Positions 34,065-46,590 of a stretch of 64,000 nt of DNA are shown piece after piece; position 1 is the first letter of the stretch; every line of letters begins with the position of its first letter. The DNA comes from Massariosphaeria phaeospora (Eukaryota; Ascomycota; Dothideomycetes; Pleosporales). The stretch covers positions 2,604,001-2,668,000 of the forward strand of contig JAADJZ010000001.1 of NCBI GenBank assembly GCA_011032825.1, written 5' to 3'. The position numbers were made by a program, and so were the translations under genes. The notes beneath the pieces are model-generated. The model was not told the DNA's origin and made no database searches. It saw only the letters and a list, made by a program, of their open reading frames with translations.

Positions 34065-35532
34065 TGTTACGATCTAGGTTCTACTAAGCGAAGCTACGCT
34101 AGTTTATTAGAAAACACTAAGCTTACTAAGCATCTAAGACTCGAAGGCTATATGTTAGCAAATTACGTAATAGTTTACGAGTTCTAAAGAGTTTTAAGCA
34201 ACTTTAGAACTCTAGAACGTTTAAAACTTTTATAGCTTATTGTTTTCAATTTAAATTTTATTAGCTTAACTAGATTTCGATCTACTAGTTGAATTTTTAC
34301 TCTAACTTTAATACTCTTTGCAAAACGAAACTTGCTACTGCTTTAGTGTTAAACGCTTACAAACTTTTTTTAGTTATCTAAACTTACTTATTTCTAAGAA
34401 CTAACGAAGCTTTGATAAACAACTTTTCTAAGTTCGCTTAGCTTTTACATATTAAAAACTCTTAAAATAAGTAATACTTTAATAACTACTTTTTCTTAGA
34501 CTCGCACTAGCGGTACGAAAGTAGCGAAGCTTAATCTCTACTATAAAAACCAATTAAAGCTAAAAAACTAACTACTCTAGTTCGATTTTTTTTTCAAATT
34601 TGAAAATAACTATATCGACGACATTAACAAGGCATTTCTAATAGCGTTTTACATAAAAAAATAGCTTTTAAGTAAGTTTAACTTTACTTAAAAAAGTACT
34701 TAAATAGTAACAACAATAAAAACATAATTACACGCATGTTCAAAAATCGCACTGTATTTAAAAACAAACTGCAACAATTCTACGTAGTTGCTAACAAACT
34801 TGCTATTATAAAAAAAACTATTTAAAAAATGCGCTAAACTAAGTTAGTCAAAGGCTACGCTAACCTATTTTAACAGTATTCTATTTAAACTAACTAAAAC
34901 GACAAAGCACTTATGCGCATGTACAAGCAAAAGCTAAAAAATAACGTTAAAGCAAAACTAATGCGCTCTAAAGCAGCTACAAACACTTTAAACAATCTAA
35001 TTAAAAAGTTAATTTGCTTTAACAATAAGTTGTACAAACTTGCAATTAAAATACAAGCTAAAGCAAAATTCTACGTACTAAAGAGCAACAAAAGTTATAC
35101 ACTTAACACTAGTTAGTATTAAGTACAAACTTAACACTTACACTTAGCAAGTGTATATAACTTAGCTTAAAAATACAAACCTATACACTTTAACAACTTT
35201 AACAAAAGCAAACTAATTAAAAAACAATTAAAAATAGTAAAGAAACAAGAACTTGCTACAATTGTAGCAAGCTAGGCTACATATCTAGCAACTGTTATTA
35301 AAAAAACAAAGTTGTTTAACAATTGAACGTACTATCTAATACTACAAGTAGTGTTAATAAAAAATAGAAAGTAATTACTTCTATAGATGTTAAGAACTAA
35401 AGAGAATAGTTACCTAAGAAAGTAGGTTTAGCTAAAAGAAATTTAATATGTAACTACTTTAAATTAACAAATGAAAAATACAAGTAATCTAACAAATAGC
35501 TATAGATTTCGATCTACGAGAATCTAGTATAG
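34065..35532 (+). mobile_element. Ty3/gypsy B-family fragment: 5' LTR and gag
   Basis: An LTR-like segment at 34065-34449 (TGTTACGATC to GCTTTTACA), a shortened relative of the LTRs of gypsy B at 36603-43074, is followed by the same internal start (TATTAAAAACTCTTAA). A gag remnant includes the open 67-codon frame 34913-35116 (MRMYKQKLKNNVKAKLMRSK). This is clearly homologous to the minus-strand frame in gypsy B at 42140-41937. A zinc-knuckle remnant CYNCSKLGYISSNC lies near 35255-35300, with His replaced by Tyr as C-to-T mutation would produce. Homology stops abruptly at 35532, where an LTR of another element begins. Confidence 0.75.
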
Positions 35533-35753
35533 TGTAAAGCTAAGTAGCTTTACGTATTTGTTTTTTTTAAATTAATAGCTACTATAGGCTATAACGAGCT
35601 AGACTAGATTTTTGCAAAGCTTTTAAAAGTACCTCGTATCGAATCGCTACTAAAACAGCAATTCGTTTCTTTTACACGAATATACTATTTTTATTACTAT
35701 ACTATTAGTTTATTTTAAGTGTTATTAAACCTACGATTAAACGCAGTTTTATA
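35533..35753 (+). repeat. Candidate 5' LTR of the chromodomain gypsy
   Basis: 221 bp matching 57055-57275 at the same length. Shared blocks include GCAATTCGTTTCTTTTACAC and GTGTTATTAAACCTACGATT. It directly truncates the gypsy B-family gag at 35532. Confidence 0.6.
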
Positions 35754-36602
35754 TTCAAATTGCTTTATTAAAATACTTTTAATAAACTAATTACTTCGTT
35801 TACAATATTTAGTTTTTTAAACAATTAAACTACGTTGCTTTTAAAATACTTAAATAAAAGTTCTATTATGCAACTAAACACTTCTTAACTTCTAGTCGTA
35901 GATAAGACTAAATAGAATAAAAATGCTAATAAAGAAGTTTAGATTAGTATTAGTGCTAACGTTTTAAAGCGTAGTTGCGCTTTTAGCGCTAAACTAAGCT
36001 AAAATAACTTAGTTTGCTTTAAAAAAAATCCTAACACTTTACTTTTAAATAATAAAAATAACAACGTACTATTAAAGCTCTCTACGAAGCGAGCTTTTAA
36101 CAAGCTAAAAAATTAGTAGCAGAATAAGCAAAACTGTATAGAACTTATTTGCTTTAAAGCGTTAAAAGCTTTATACTAGAACGAAAACAAAACGGCGCTT
36201 GCTAAAGCTATTAAGCAACTAATTGTGCTAGCACTTGCCTAAACTATTTCTAACTAAGTTAATTTGCCTCGCTCTAAGCTACTGCACTGCTATTTAAAAA
36301 AAAATTGCGTAAACTACAACTAATAAGTTTGCAATTGCAAAGGCTACTACACAAAAAGCTTCAACTTCTTTAGCAAACTTTAAAAATTGTTTTTTGAGTT
36401 AACGTACGTTCCTAAAAACCTTTGTACGCTTTAAAAAACCTATAAGATTTATAAAAAAATGCGATTTTCTTTATAGTTCTCTACTTAGGCATTGCTTAAA
36501 GAACAAATGTTAAGTGCTTTAAGTACTTTCAAGAAACGTTAGTAGCAAGTATACAATTCTATTAAAGCTTTACGTTAAAAGCTGTTTTAAACTCTTTCTA
36601 AC

Positions 36603-39600
36603 TATAAAAGTTAAGCGGACTTGAAAAAGTTGTTTATTAAGCTTAGGTTAGTTCTTGAGAAATAAGTAAGTTTAATAGACTAAGAAGTTAGTATAGCGTT
36701 TAATACTAAGGCAGTAGCGAGCTTCGTTCTGCAAAAAGTAAAAAAGTCAAAGTAAAAGTTAACTTAGTAGATTAAAATTGAAGATAATAAGCTATAAGAG
36801 TTTATTGTTTTAACTATATACGTAAGCGTGCTTTGTATAATTTCCTTGCTCTTGCAAAGCCGTTAGATTTGTAAAAGCACTTTTAATCTTTTGCTTTTAA
36901 AGTGCTATAGAGAGCACGAAATTAGTAAAAGCATATAAAGAAGCTGTGTTGTTGAGAGAAATTCTTAGCTTACGTGCTAAGCTTACTTAAAGTATAGCCG
37001 TGCTCTATTACTTTAAACGCTAAAGTAAAAGCATTTTCTTGTTTAGCAGCTTAGCAGATTATTAATTGTAACACTATTTCTTTTTTTTTATGCTTCGTTC
37101 TCGAAGCTTTTTTTTGCTATGCTAAAAGCTTTTTCTTCTAATAGTACTACACGACGTTTTAACTCTGCAATATTTATTAACTTATTTAAAAACATTATGC
37201 TTGTTGCTTGCTAAAGCTGTTGTTTTGTAAGCTTAGTTTGCAAAGTGCATATTCGTTTAGAATAGTATAATAAGTATAATCGTCAAAATCTTAAGAACTG
37301 TAATATTCGAATTTTAAAAAATAAATAGGTGCTTATTTGTTAAGAGCGCAAGCGTCTTTAGGCTTAGCTAAAAGTAGTAAAAAAAAAAGCAGCGAAAGTT
37401 AAGTAGGCGCTGCGTGAAAACGCAAAGCGTGCAGCGAAAGCTATCGCAGTTGAAAAAGCAAGTATCTCGTTGCTAGAGTAGCAAGAAGCGATCGCAGGTT
37501 TTTCTAATAGTCTAGCGATGTTTTCTTTTACCTAGAGTGCGCTAGATAGCTTTAGCAACGAGATATAAAAAAGCAACGTTTTGTTGTACTTAACTAATCT
37601 TAACAATATAATGCTAGAATCTAGTAGTAGTTTGTAAAGTTTATATTTAGTTTCTATGTATTTTCGCTATCTAAGTAGCTTAACTATTTAACTAGATATT
37701 TTTTTTAGTTATCTACAACTTAGTGTGCGATAATTTTCTTAACTTTAAATTCGTTTTTTTTTTTAGTTTTATAGCGAAAGGTTTGCTAGAGTAGCGTTTG
37801 TAAGTTAGCTAGTTTCAACAAGAATATGTAAAATACTAAGTAGATTTTTGCGTCTTTAGGCAAGTTTAATTTGTAATTAACTAAGCTTTGTTGTTTTAAT
37901 ATTAAAAATAGTTTAACTTTAACGTTGTTTAGACTCTTGCTTAGTTGTTTAGTGCGCAAATTCTTTGTAAAGAAATAAACTTTATCCCTTTTCTTTAGCT
38001 AAAGTGCTATTTTTAATTTTTAATTAACATATAAAATGCTTTAGCGTTGTGCTATTTTAAGTTTACTTTGTAGTAACTTATGTGTTTTTTTGAGTTCTTT
38101 TACTATTTTCGTAGCAGTCTTAGCTTTTGCGCTTAAAAACGTTTTTTAAAAAAAATGTAAGTGTTTTTTGTAATTTGCGTAGTAAAGTGTTTGTTTTGTA
38201 AACTTAAACAACTTGTTGTTATACGCTAACTATGCTATTAGTAAAAGCTTTACTTAATTAGTTTGTCGTTCGTTGCTGTATATTCTTAGATATGTCTTTA
38301 TAGTTTAATTTGTTCTTTCTATTTACCTATCTATTTGTAGATAATACGCTATTAATAGCTTGCGTTTTGTTTTAATTGCAACTAACAAAGTTGTCTAATA
38401 GTTTAATGTAAAAAGCTTGTTTTTGTTACTAATAATTAATTTAAGTATTTTATAGTATTAGATAAGTTGATTTAAAAGAATAAATTCTAGTTGTTACGCA
38501 GTATACGTATTCTTAAAGAGTACTATTTTCGCGTACTTAGTAAATTAGTTAACTATAACTATAATAGCGTTGTAGGCTATTCTTATAGCAAAGTTCTTTA
38601 ACAAAAGCAATTCTATTACAAAATCTATAGAGATATTAGTTCAAAGCTTATCTAGTAGTTTTAAAGCTTGCATTTCTTTGTATTGTGCGTAGGTACTATA
38701 TTTGTTTTTCTAATAGTTTGCACATTTTTTTAACAATTGTAGTAACTTTGTTTTTTATTCTGCTAAACTTGTAGTTTTGTTTAATAAGTTTTATTATTCG
38801 TGTTATTCTAAAGTAACTGTAAACTAAGTTATTGTAATGTTGTTGTATAATTGCTTTTTGCAATTTTTCTAAAACTATAATTGTTGTTTTTGAAAGCACG
38901 TTTAGCGTTCTAGCTAGTTTTAGTAATTTATCTTAGTTAACTTTAAGTATTGCAGTGTTAATAATTTTCTTTGTTTTAGCAATATTATTTCGTTAGCTAA
39001 GAGCGTTGGCTTTGCTATTTTTTTTTTTTAGTGTATACACAATCTTGAACTTGTATTAGTCTAGCATTTCTAACTATCTAACTTGTTTTTAGTTAAGTAC
39101 TTTAGTAGTTGTAAAATTAACTAAGTTCTTGTAATTTGTAAATATTGTAAGTTTTAAGCAGCTTTTTGCGTATACTTTTTAATGCTGTAAGCATGAAACA
39201 ATAGCTAGCAGCTTTTTGTCGTATACGTTGTATTGTTCTTTAAGTTTTAAAAACTTGCGTAAATAGTAAGCAATAAAGTGCTATTTGCTTTTGTGCAGTT
39301 AACTAGCACATTCTTCTAGCGCAAAATCTAATGCGTTAGTTTTAAAGCGTAAAAGTTGTTTTACTTAAAATATCTAAAAGCATAGTAAACTAATGCTTAC
39401 GTTTTTAAGCTGCTAGAAAGCTTTTTTTGCTTTTTTGCTTTATGCGAAAGCTATATTCTTTCGCGTAAGCTTTGTTAAAAGTATAGCAATTTTTAAGTAA
39501 TCTTTAATAAACTATTAGTTAAAGTTTAAAAACTCTAAAAAAAATTGTATTTCTTTAACGTTCTTAAGTTGTAGCTATTTTTTAACTACTTTAATTTTGT

Positions 39601-42600
39601 TTTTGCTTATGCGTACTTCGTTTGCTTTTACTACGTATCTAAAAAATGCAACTTCGCGCTTGTAAAATTCACACTTTTTTAGTTTAAGTTAAAAGTTAAA
39701 CTTGTTAAAGCACTTTAGTACTGTTTTAACATGTTTAACATAGTTTTTTTAAGTTTTAAAATAGATAAAGATGTTGTTTAAATAAGCAACAACAAAGATA
39801 TCTAAGTGTATTTTTAACACGTTGTTAATAAGTTTTTAAAAAGTAGCTAGAATATTTGTAAGCTTAAATAGCAAAACAGTGTATTTGTAGTATTTGTATC
39901 TCGTTTGATACGCTGTTTTCTATTTTTTACTTTTTTTAATCTAAACAAAGTAGTAACTATTTTGTAAATTAAGCGCTGTAAAGACTTTCGCGTAAAATAA
40001 TTAATCTCGTAATTCTATAATATTTAGTAGAAAGTATTGATTTTTAACTGTAATGTTGTTAACTTTGCAATAATCAACGCATAGTTGTAATACACTATTC
40101 TTTTTTAGTACAGAAATAATTAGGTATTTTGCAAGTAACTGTAATAGTTGTATGTAACTTCTTTTTAAGTTATTTTTAATGTAATCGCGAAGTGTGCTTA
40201 ACTTTTTTTCTAATAGTCTATAAATTAAGTTAAAAGTTAGTTGCTTTCTTTCTTGTAAAACGATTTTGTAGTTTTAAAGTTTGTATTCTAGAAATGCTTC
40301 TGTATCTACTACTTTCTAAAAGAGATATTTAAACTTTTTGTACTCGTAGAGTATTCTTAAAAGTGCGCTAATTTTCTTTTTTACTTTTACTTATTAATTT
40401 AAGAGCTTTGAGTTAGTATTTGTAAAGTTAAACTTTTGTTTTTAAAAGTCGTCCGTTGTCGATGCAATTAAATTAATTGTTTTTTATTTGCTATTAAACT
40501 TTGCTAATGCGTAGGCATAGTGTTAAAAGCGCTATTTTTACAACACTCTAGCAAAAGCGTGTTTATTTTTTAATTAATCTAAAAGTTGTGCTTTCTTAAC
40601 TAAAAAAGTTTTAAAATAATATTGTAAATAGCTAGTCTAAAGACGTTAAAAGCTAACTTTTTTTAATGTCGTTTAATGTGCAATAGTACATTACGTATTT
40701 TATATGTAACTACTAGTTGCGCTTGTATAAGCTATTTATTAGTACTAGCAAGTAAATAGAGCTATTGTTTCTCTAGTAAGTGTAAACTAGCTACAAACAC
40801 TATTTAAGCAAAAACAAAGTTATCTTGTGCTTTTGTGTTAATTAAAGCTTTTATTAAGTAACTATTAAGCTTTACTAAAAGCTTAATTTGTTTTGCTAAG
40901 TTAATTACGTTAATTTGTTTAACTCTAAAGTTAAGCGTTGCTAGCCTAAAATTAAATCTATACTAAATTCGTTAGCTTTCTTAAAAGTTTAATGCTGTGC
41001 GTAGTTAGAGTGTAAGCAGGTTTGCTACTAAGCCTAAGTGCAGTTGCCGTTTACAAGCATTTGCATTGCAAGAAGTTTTGCTAAATTGTTTTTTCTAAGA
41101 AAGTGTAGTATGTTGCGCTTGTTTTATAAATAGTATTCGCAAGTGTTGTTTTTGCAGTCAAACTATTTTTAAAGGCAAAATTAGCTTTTTCTTTTTAGAA
41201 ACTATTCTGTGCTTTGTTTATTAGAGTAGTAAGTTAAATAGTAATTGTAAAAGTACACTATCTATAACATTTTCGCGTGCTTTAGATTCTAGTAGTTTAA
41301 GTAGTACTATAGTTTGTAGGAGTTCGCGTTGTTGCGTTTTTTTTTAAAGCATTATTAAAATTCTCTTGCGCTTCTATCGTGCTAGTGTTTTTAAGTAGCT
41401 AATTTGTTTAGATCTAAAAGTAAAATGTTTTCTTTAAAGCGTTTTGTTTGCTTAAGCTTTTAATAGATTCTTTGTTTGTTTTTCTTTGTAAGCTCTTGTT
41501 TAGGCTTGTTAAAATAATGCTATACTAGATTCTTGTAAATTAAAATCTATAGCTGTTTGTTAAATAACTTGTATTCTTTGTTCGTTAATTTAAAGTTGTT
41601 ACACATTAACTTTCTTTTAGCTAAACTTGTTCTCTTAAGTAACTATTCTCTCTAATTTTTAACATCTATAAAAGTAATTACTTTTTATTTTTTATTAATA
41701 CTACTTGTAGTATTAGACAGTACGTTTAACTATTAAACAACTTTGTTTTTTTAATAATAGTTGCTAGAGATGTAGCTTAGTTTGCTATAGTTATTATAAG
41801 TTTTTGTTTCCTTGCTATACTTTAATTGTCTATTAATTAGTTTTCTTTTGTTAAAGTTGTTAAAGTGCATAAGTTTGTATTTTTAAACTAAGTTGTATAC
41901 ACTTGCTAAGCGCAAGTGTTAAAGTTGTACTTAACGCTAGCTAGTGTTAGGTATATAACTTTTACTACTCTTTAGCGCGTAAAACTTTGCTTTAGCTTGC
42001 ATTTTAATTGCAAGTTCGTACAACTTATTGTGAAAGCAAATTAATTTTTTAATTAAGTTGTCTAAAGTATTTGTAGCTGCTTTAAAGCGCATTAGTTTTA
42101 CTTTAACGTTGTTTTCTAGCTTTTGTTTGTACATGCGCATAAGTGCTTTGTCGTTTTAGTTAGTTTAGATAAAGTACTGTTAAAACAATGTTAGCGTAGT
42201 TTTTAGCTAACTTAGTCTAGCGCATTTGTTAAATAGTTTTTTTTGCAATAGTAAGTTTGTTAGCGATTGCGTAGAATTGTTGCAGTTTGTTTTTAAATAC
42301 AGCGCAATTTTTAAACATGCGTGTAATTATATTTTTATTGTTATTACTATCTAGATACTTTTTTAAGTAAAATTAAACTTACTTAAAAGCTATTTTTTAT
42401 GTAAAAAGCTATTAAAAATGCCTTGTCAATGTCGTCGACATAGTTATTCTCGAATTTGAAAAAAAAGTCGAACTAAAGTAACTAGTTTTCTAGCTTCAAT
42501 TGGTTTCTATAGTAGAAATTAAGCTTTGCTACTTTTGTACCGCTAGTGCGAGTATAAAAAAAAGTAGTTATTAAAGTATTAATTATCTTAAGAGTTTTTA

Positions 42601-43074
42601 ATATGTAAAAGTTAAGCGAACTTAGAAAAGTTGTTTATCAAGCTTAGGTTAGTTCTTAGAGAATAAGTAAGTTCAATAGACTAAAGAGTTAGTATAGCGT
42701 TTAATACTAAAGCAGTAGCAAGCTTCGTTTTGCAAAGAGTAGAAAAGTCAAAGTAAAAGTTAACTTAGTAAATTGAAATTGAAAACAATAAGCTATAAGA
42801 GTTTATTGTTTTAACTATATACGTAAGCGTGCTTTGTATAATTTTCTTGCTTTTGCAAAGCCGTTAAATTTGTAAAAGCACTTTTAATCTCTTGCTTTTA
42901 AAGTGCTACAAAGAGCACGAGATTAGTAAAAGCATATAAAAAAGCTATGTTGTTAAGAGAAATTCTTAGCTTACGTGCTAAGCTTACCTAAGGTATAACC
43001 GTGCTCTATTACCTTAGACGCTAAAGTAAAAGCATTTTCTTATTTAGCAGCTTAGCGAATTATTAATCGTAACA
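36603..43074 (-). mobile_element. Ty3/gypsy retrotransposon B (full-length, decayed)
   Basis: The LTRs are each 471 bp, at 36603-37073 (starts TATAAAAG, a G-to-A variant) and 42604-43074 (TGTAAAAG.. to ..CGTAACA). A perfect 5-bp target duplication CTAAC lies at 36598-36602 and 43075-43079. The minus-strand internal order is gag (frame 42140-41937, MRMYKQKLENNVKVKLMRFK), zinc-knuckle region at about 41780, reverse transcriptase around 39950-39700 (VVAYLNNIFIYF-type box near 39790) and integrase around 38650-38500 (AYNAIIVIVN then FTKYAK). The longest remaining frame (38899-38696) is a fragment. Stops are TAA/TAG. Inserted within the gag region of the chromodomain gypsy. Confidence 0.88.
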
Positions 43075-43609
43075 CTAACTTACTTCTACTTTTCTAACTT
43101 TTTTAAACTAAGATTAACTAGATAAGCTTATTTAGCATAGTAGCAAACTTTACCGCGGCACTTTTTAAAAAAGTAAAAAAGCAACTACGTTACTTTTCGC
43201 TGCAAAGTTGCACTACTTTCTACTAAGTAGAGCAAAAAGCTAATTAAATCTATTGTAACTTCTAATAGAATAGCAAGATCTAAAGAAAAACTAAGAAAAA
43301 TAAAAAGCAAGCTGCGTTGCTAATAAAACATAGATTAATCTATTTTAATGCTAAATAGCACAAAAAGAAACGCAACAGCTGCTTTAAGCCTAAAAAAAGT
43401 AATAACAAAAAAAACAAAAGCTTTAACGAGCTAGTTTGCTACGCATGTAACAAACTAGGCTATTTCATCTCTACTTACTCTAAAAAAGCAGAAAAAAACG
43501 CTTACTTCGAGAAAAGAAAAAGAAAAAGCAAAAGCTTAAAGAATTAGCTTTTTACTTTGTAGCTTATATTAACTTGTTATAGTTAAAAGAAGTAAGCACT
43601 TTTTGTAAA

Positions 43610-43924
43610 ATGCTAACGAGCAAAAACTCAACGTTTCTTACCGCGTTAGCGGAGATTAGAAGTTTAAAAAACTTAAAAGCAATTGTAGATAGTAGAGCTT
43701 ATTTTAATATTCTTTTAGCTATCGTAGCGAAAGAACAGAATCTAGTACTTAGACTAATCTCTAATATTTTCTTTATATCGCTAAGTAAATTAAGTTACAC
43801 TATTTATAGTTGTACTGTAGCAAAAGTTTGCATTACAAATTTTAAAAGCAAAGTACAAACTTATAGAATTTTCTTTGTAGTAGCTAATTTTAAAAAGCTT
43901 TCAATGTATTTTAGACTCTTTTAA
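43610..43924 (+). pseudogene. Retroviral-type aspartic protease fragment of the chromodomain gypsy
   Basis: A 104-codon open frame with the active-site-type motif AIVDSRAYFNI (family IVDSGAxxN, with Gly replaced by Arg), then a long hydrophobic stretch ending at FRLF. It lies between the gag zinc-knuckle remnant (about 43440) and the reverse transcriptase (about 44440), the position expected for a gypsy protease. It is part of a broken gag-pol frame; the loss of the motif Gly and the surrounding stops make it inactive. Confidence 0.65.
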
Positions 43925-44746
43925 ATAGATTAGTTTTAGCTAAAGTTGAACTATTCGCGTTGCTGCATGCTCTTTAGAAGCATAAAAAACCTAAATAAAC
44001 TAAACTATGCTAAAGTAGCTATAAAAAACGCAGTAGAGTTTGTTTAAACTTTAAATAGTTTTAATGCGAAGCTTTATGTTTGTGCAATTAGTGCACTTTC
44101 TAAAGCAAGCAACTAAAAAAAGCAAAACTCTAGTTTGCAATTTAAATATTAAAAGTACTAAAACGTAGCAAGCTCTAACAGCTCGTTAGTAATAGCGTTT
44201 TATAAAAAGCAGAATCTTGTAATTAAACTTTAGCCTAGTACAACTTTTTTGCATTAACCTTTGTACAACATGTTAATAGCAAAATTAAAGCACTTTTGCA
44301 AATACGTAGACAAGTACTTTAATAAAAAATAAATAAAGCGCTTAAGGTTTTTAGCTAGTGCGCTAATTCTTTTTGCAGAGAAAAAAAACAGCACTTTAAA
44401 GCTTTGCGTTAACTATTAAGGCTTTAACAAAATTACAATTAAGAATCGTTATTTTCTGCTCTTTATTGCAGAGTTCTTAAAGAAGTTAGCTAAAGCGAAA
44501 GTCTACACTAAGCTTAACATCTATAAAGCCTATTACAAAATCTAGATTTAAAAAAAAAAACAAATAGAAAACAGCTTTTAGGACTTGATATAGTTATTTT
44601 GAGTACTTTGTTATGCTATTTGGTTTTACAAATGCTTTTGCAGCATTCTAAGCCTACATTAACTAAGCCTTTGCTAAGTTAGTTAACGTAACTTGCATTA
44701 TGTACTTTAACGACATTTTAGTATTTTCTAATATAAAAAAGGCCTA

Positions 44747-46590
44747 ACGTGTTTCATTAGTAAGTTGGCTACTTTAGTAAGTCGGCTACTAAACACTAGC
44801 GCGGCGACTGCGCAGCAACAACACGTAATGTCTCAACAACACAACGCGCAAAGTACCTATACTAAAGGCGATATATATATCGCTATCTCTAATATTCAAT
44901 CTAAGCAGATTTAAAGCGAAAGGCGCGCTGCTGCAGTCTACAAAGTTTTTTAATCAACGATCTAAAACCAACGCGCTAAGAAACGCTCTTAACGCAACTG
45001 CGAGCCGAAATCAAAGCGCCTTACAAAACTAGAAAAGGAGGCGATTGTGCAGCGTATACTCAACAAATCTCTACAAAGTCTACCGCTTTCGAAGGCACAC
45101 ATACAAGATATAGCAGATAGACTACTAGAAAAGCGCGGATGCAACCCTACTAGCAAGTGCTAGGTTAATAGGTTTATCAAGCGTACTCTTAAGCTGCGAA
45201 CGCGATAGAGCCGTTCGTACAATCGCTAGCGAGCTGCCTGCAAAGACCTAGCAGTTATCGAGCTCTAGTTCAGCCTAGTTCAATTGGTAAAGGCGAAGTA
45301 CAGTATTCTTAATAAGAATACCTAGAACTTTGATAAATTAGGCTTTTTAATAGGCAAGATTACGTCTTAGCTCGTAGTAACAAGCTTAGATAAGCCTAAG
45401 AAAGCAAAGAAACTACAGCCTAGCGATCGCGAATAGACTACTCTAATACAAGCTATCAGCGCAACGAGAAAGCGCATCTTACTCTTTATTATCTTCGCTA
45501 GCAAAGTCCTAATCTCTACCTAGTTTGAGCTAAGAATACTACGCGACTAGGTTATCTAAGTTAGTCTAAATAGCTAGACGAGCAACGATCTTAGAGTTAA
45601 CTAGCTTAAACACTTTAATACGCATGCAAAGTCTGTAGGAGCGTACAGGCTACTTATTATTAACAGCTACAAAAGCTATTGCTCGCTTGCTTTCTAGAAC
45701 TACTGCAAGAAGAACAAGATTATTGCTTTCTGCATGCTATCTTACTTATCGCACTTGCTGCAGCTTCTTGACGTCGCCTGCTTCGCGCCGCTGAAGCGCT
45801 TTTATAGCGATAGTATCTTAGCCTTAGCGCGCAACTACATTTACTACATTAGCAAAGAAACTTTTTTACTAGCCTTTAAAGCTGCCTACGAGTATACATT
45901 TACTAAAGAAAACGCTCGCGCAAGGTTTAGAAGCGCTAGATTAGTTCTATTTGACCTAGATGCAGTGTTATCGAAGCTTGATGTAAAGTTGCGCACGCTA
46001 ACTTTGCTACAGCGCAACGACGCCGCATAGGAAGCGAAAACGCCGCGCAACGCAAAAGAGCTAGAAGCTTAGACTACGCTTATTCGACAGAGGATGCAAA
46101 AGCGCTTAGGTTCTTTAGCGAGCTCTCTTAACAAGCAGGTACGACAGCTAAGTAAAGGCGCGCAGTAGATAGCGCATAATATAGTGTTGCTGCAAGAAGA
46201 ACAGGCGCGTATGCGAAGCGCAATTAAAAAGCTTACAAAGCGCAAAACCCGTAAAAGGCAATACGTACAGGTTAAAAAAACTCTAACAGTTAGTAAAGTA
46301 TCTAACTTAATTGCTGCAAAAGAGAGTAGTAGTCGTAAGAACAGCGAGACGCCTGCGAAAAGAGTGCGCGCAAAGAAGCGCTGCGGCCGTTGCAGCGAAA
46401 TTGAGCATAATTCTCGCACCTGTAAAGTAGAAATAGAGAATGTAGATAGTAGTACTGCTTCTAAATAATATTATTCTATTGCGTATAGTATAGTAATTTG
46501 TTGTGGTGTTGCACTACGTCGCTGCGCGTGCGCGACGCTAGAGTTTAGTAGCCAACTTACTAAAGTAGCCGACTTACTAATGAAACACGT
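44747..46590 (+). mobile_element. Fot1/pogo-type transposon 4 (1.84 kb, moderately mutated)
   Basis: Perfectly inverted outer ends ACGTGTTTCATTAGTAAGT, continuing GGCTACTTTAGTAAGT (subterminal repeats of AGTAAGTYGGCTACT), flanked by TA (44745-44746, 46591-46592). A single transposase frame starts at ATG 44829 (MSQQHNAQSTYTKGDIYIAI) and runs to 46468, broken only by scattered TAG/TAA. It contains QDIADRLLEKRG (N-terminal HTH), SHLLQLLDVACFAPLKRFY (DDE-domain box, open frame 45734-46030) and a C-terminal CCHC knuckle CGRCSEIEHNSRTC (in 46184-46468). It is inserted in the gypsy reverse transcriptase; removal with one TA restores that frame. Much less decayed than its surroundings, hence a late insertion. 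Confidence 0.9.

Noticed and set aside
46069..46419. 116-codon minus-strand frame rich in Leu/Cys/Arg
   Set aside because: Antisense of the Fot1-type transposase C-terminus; open only because the sense strand is Lys/Arg-rich.
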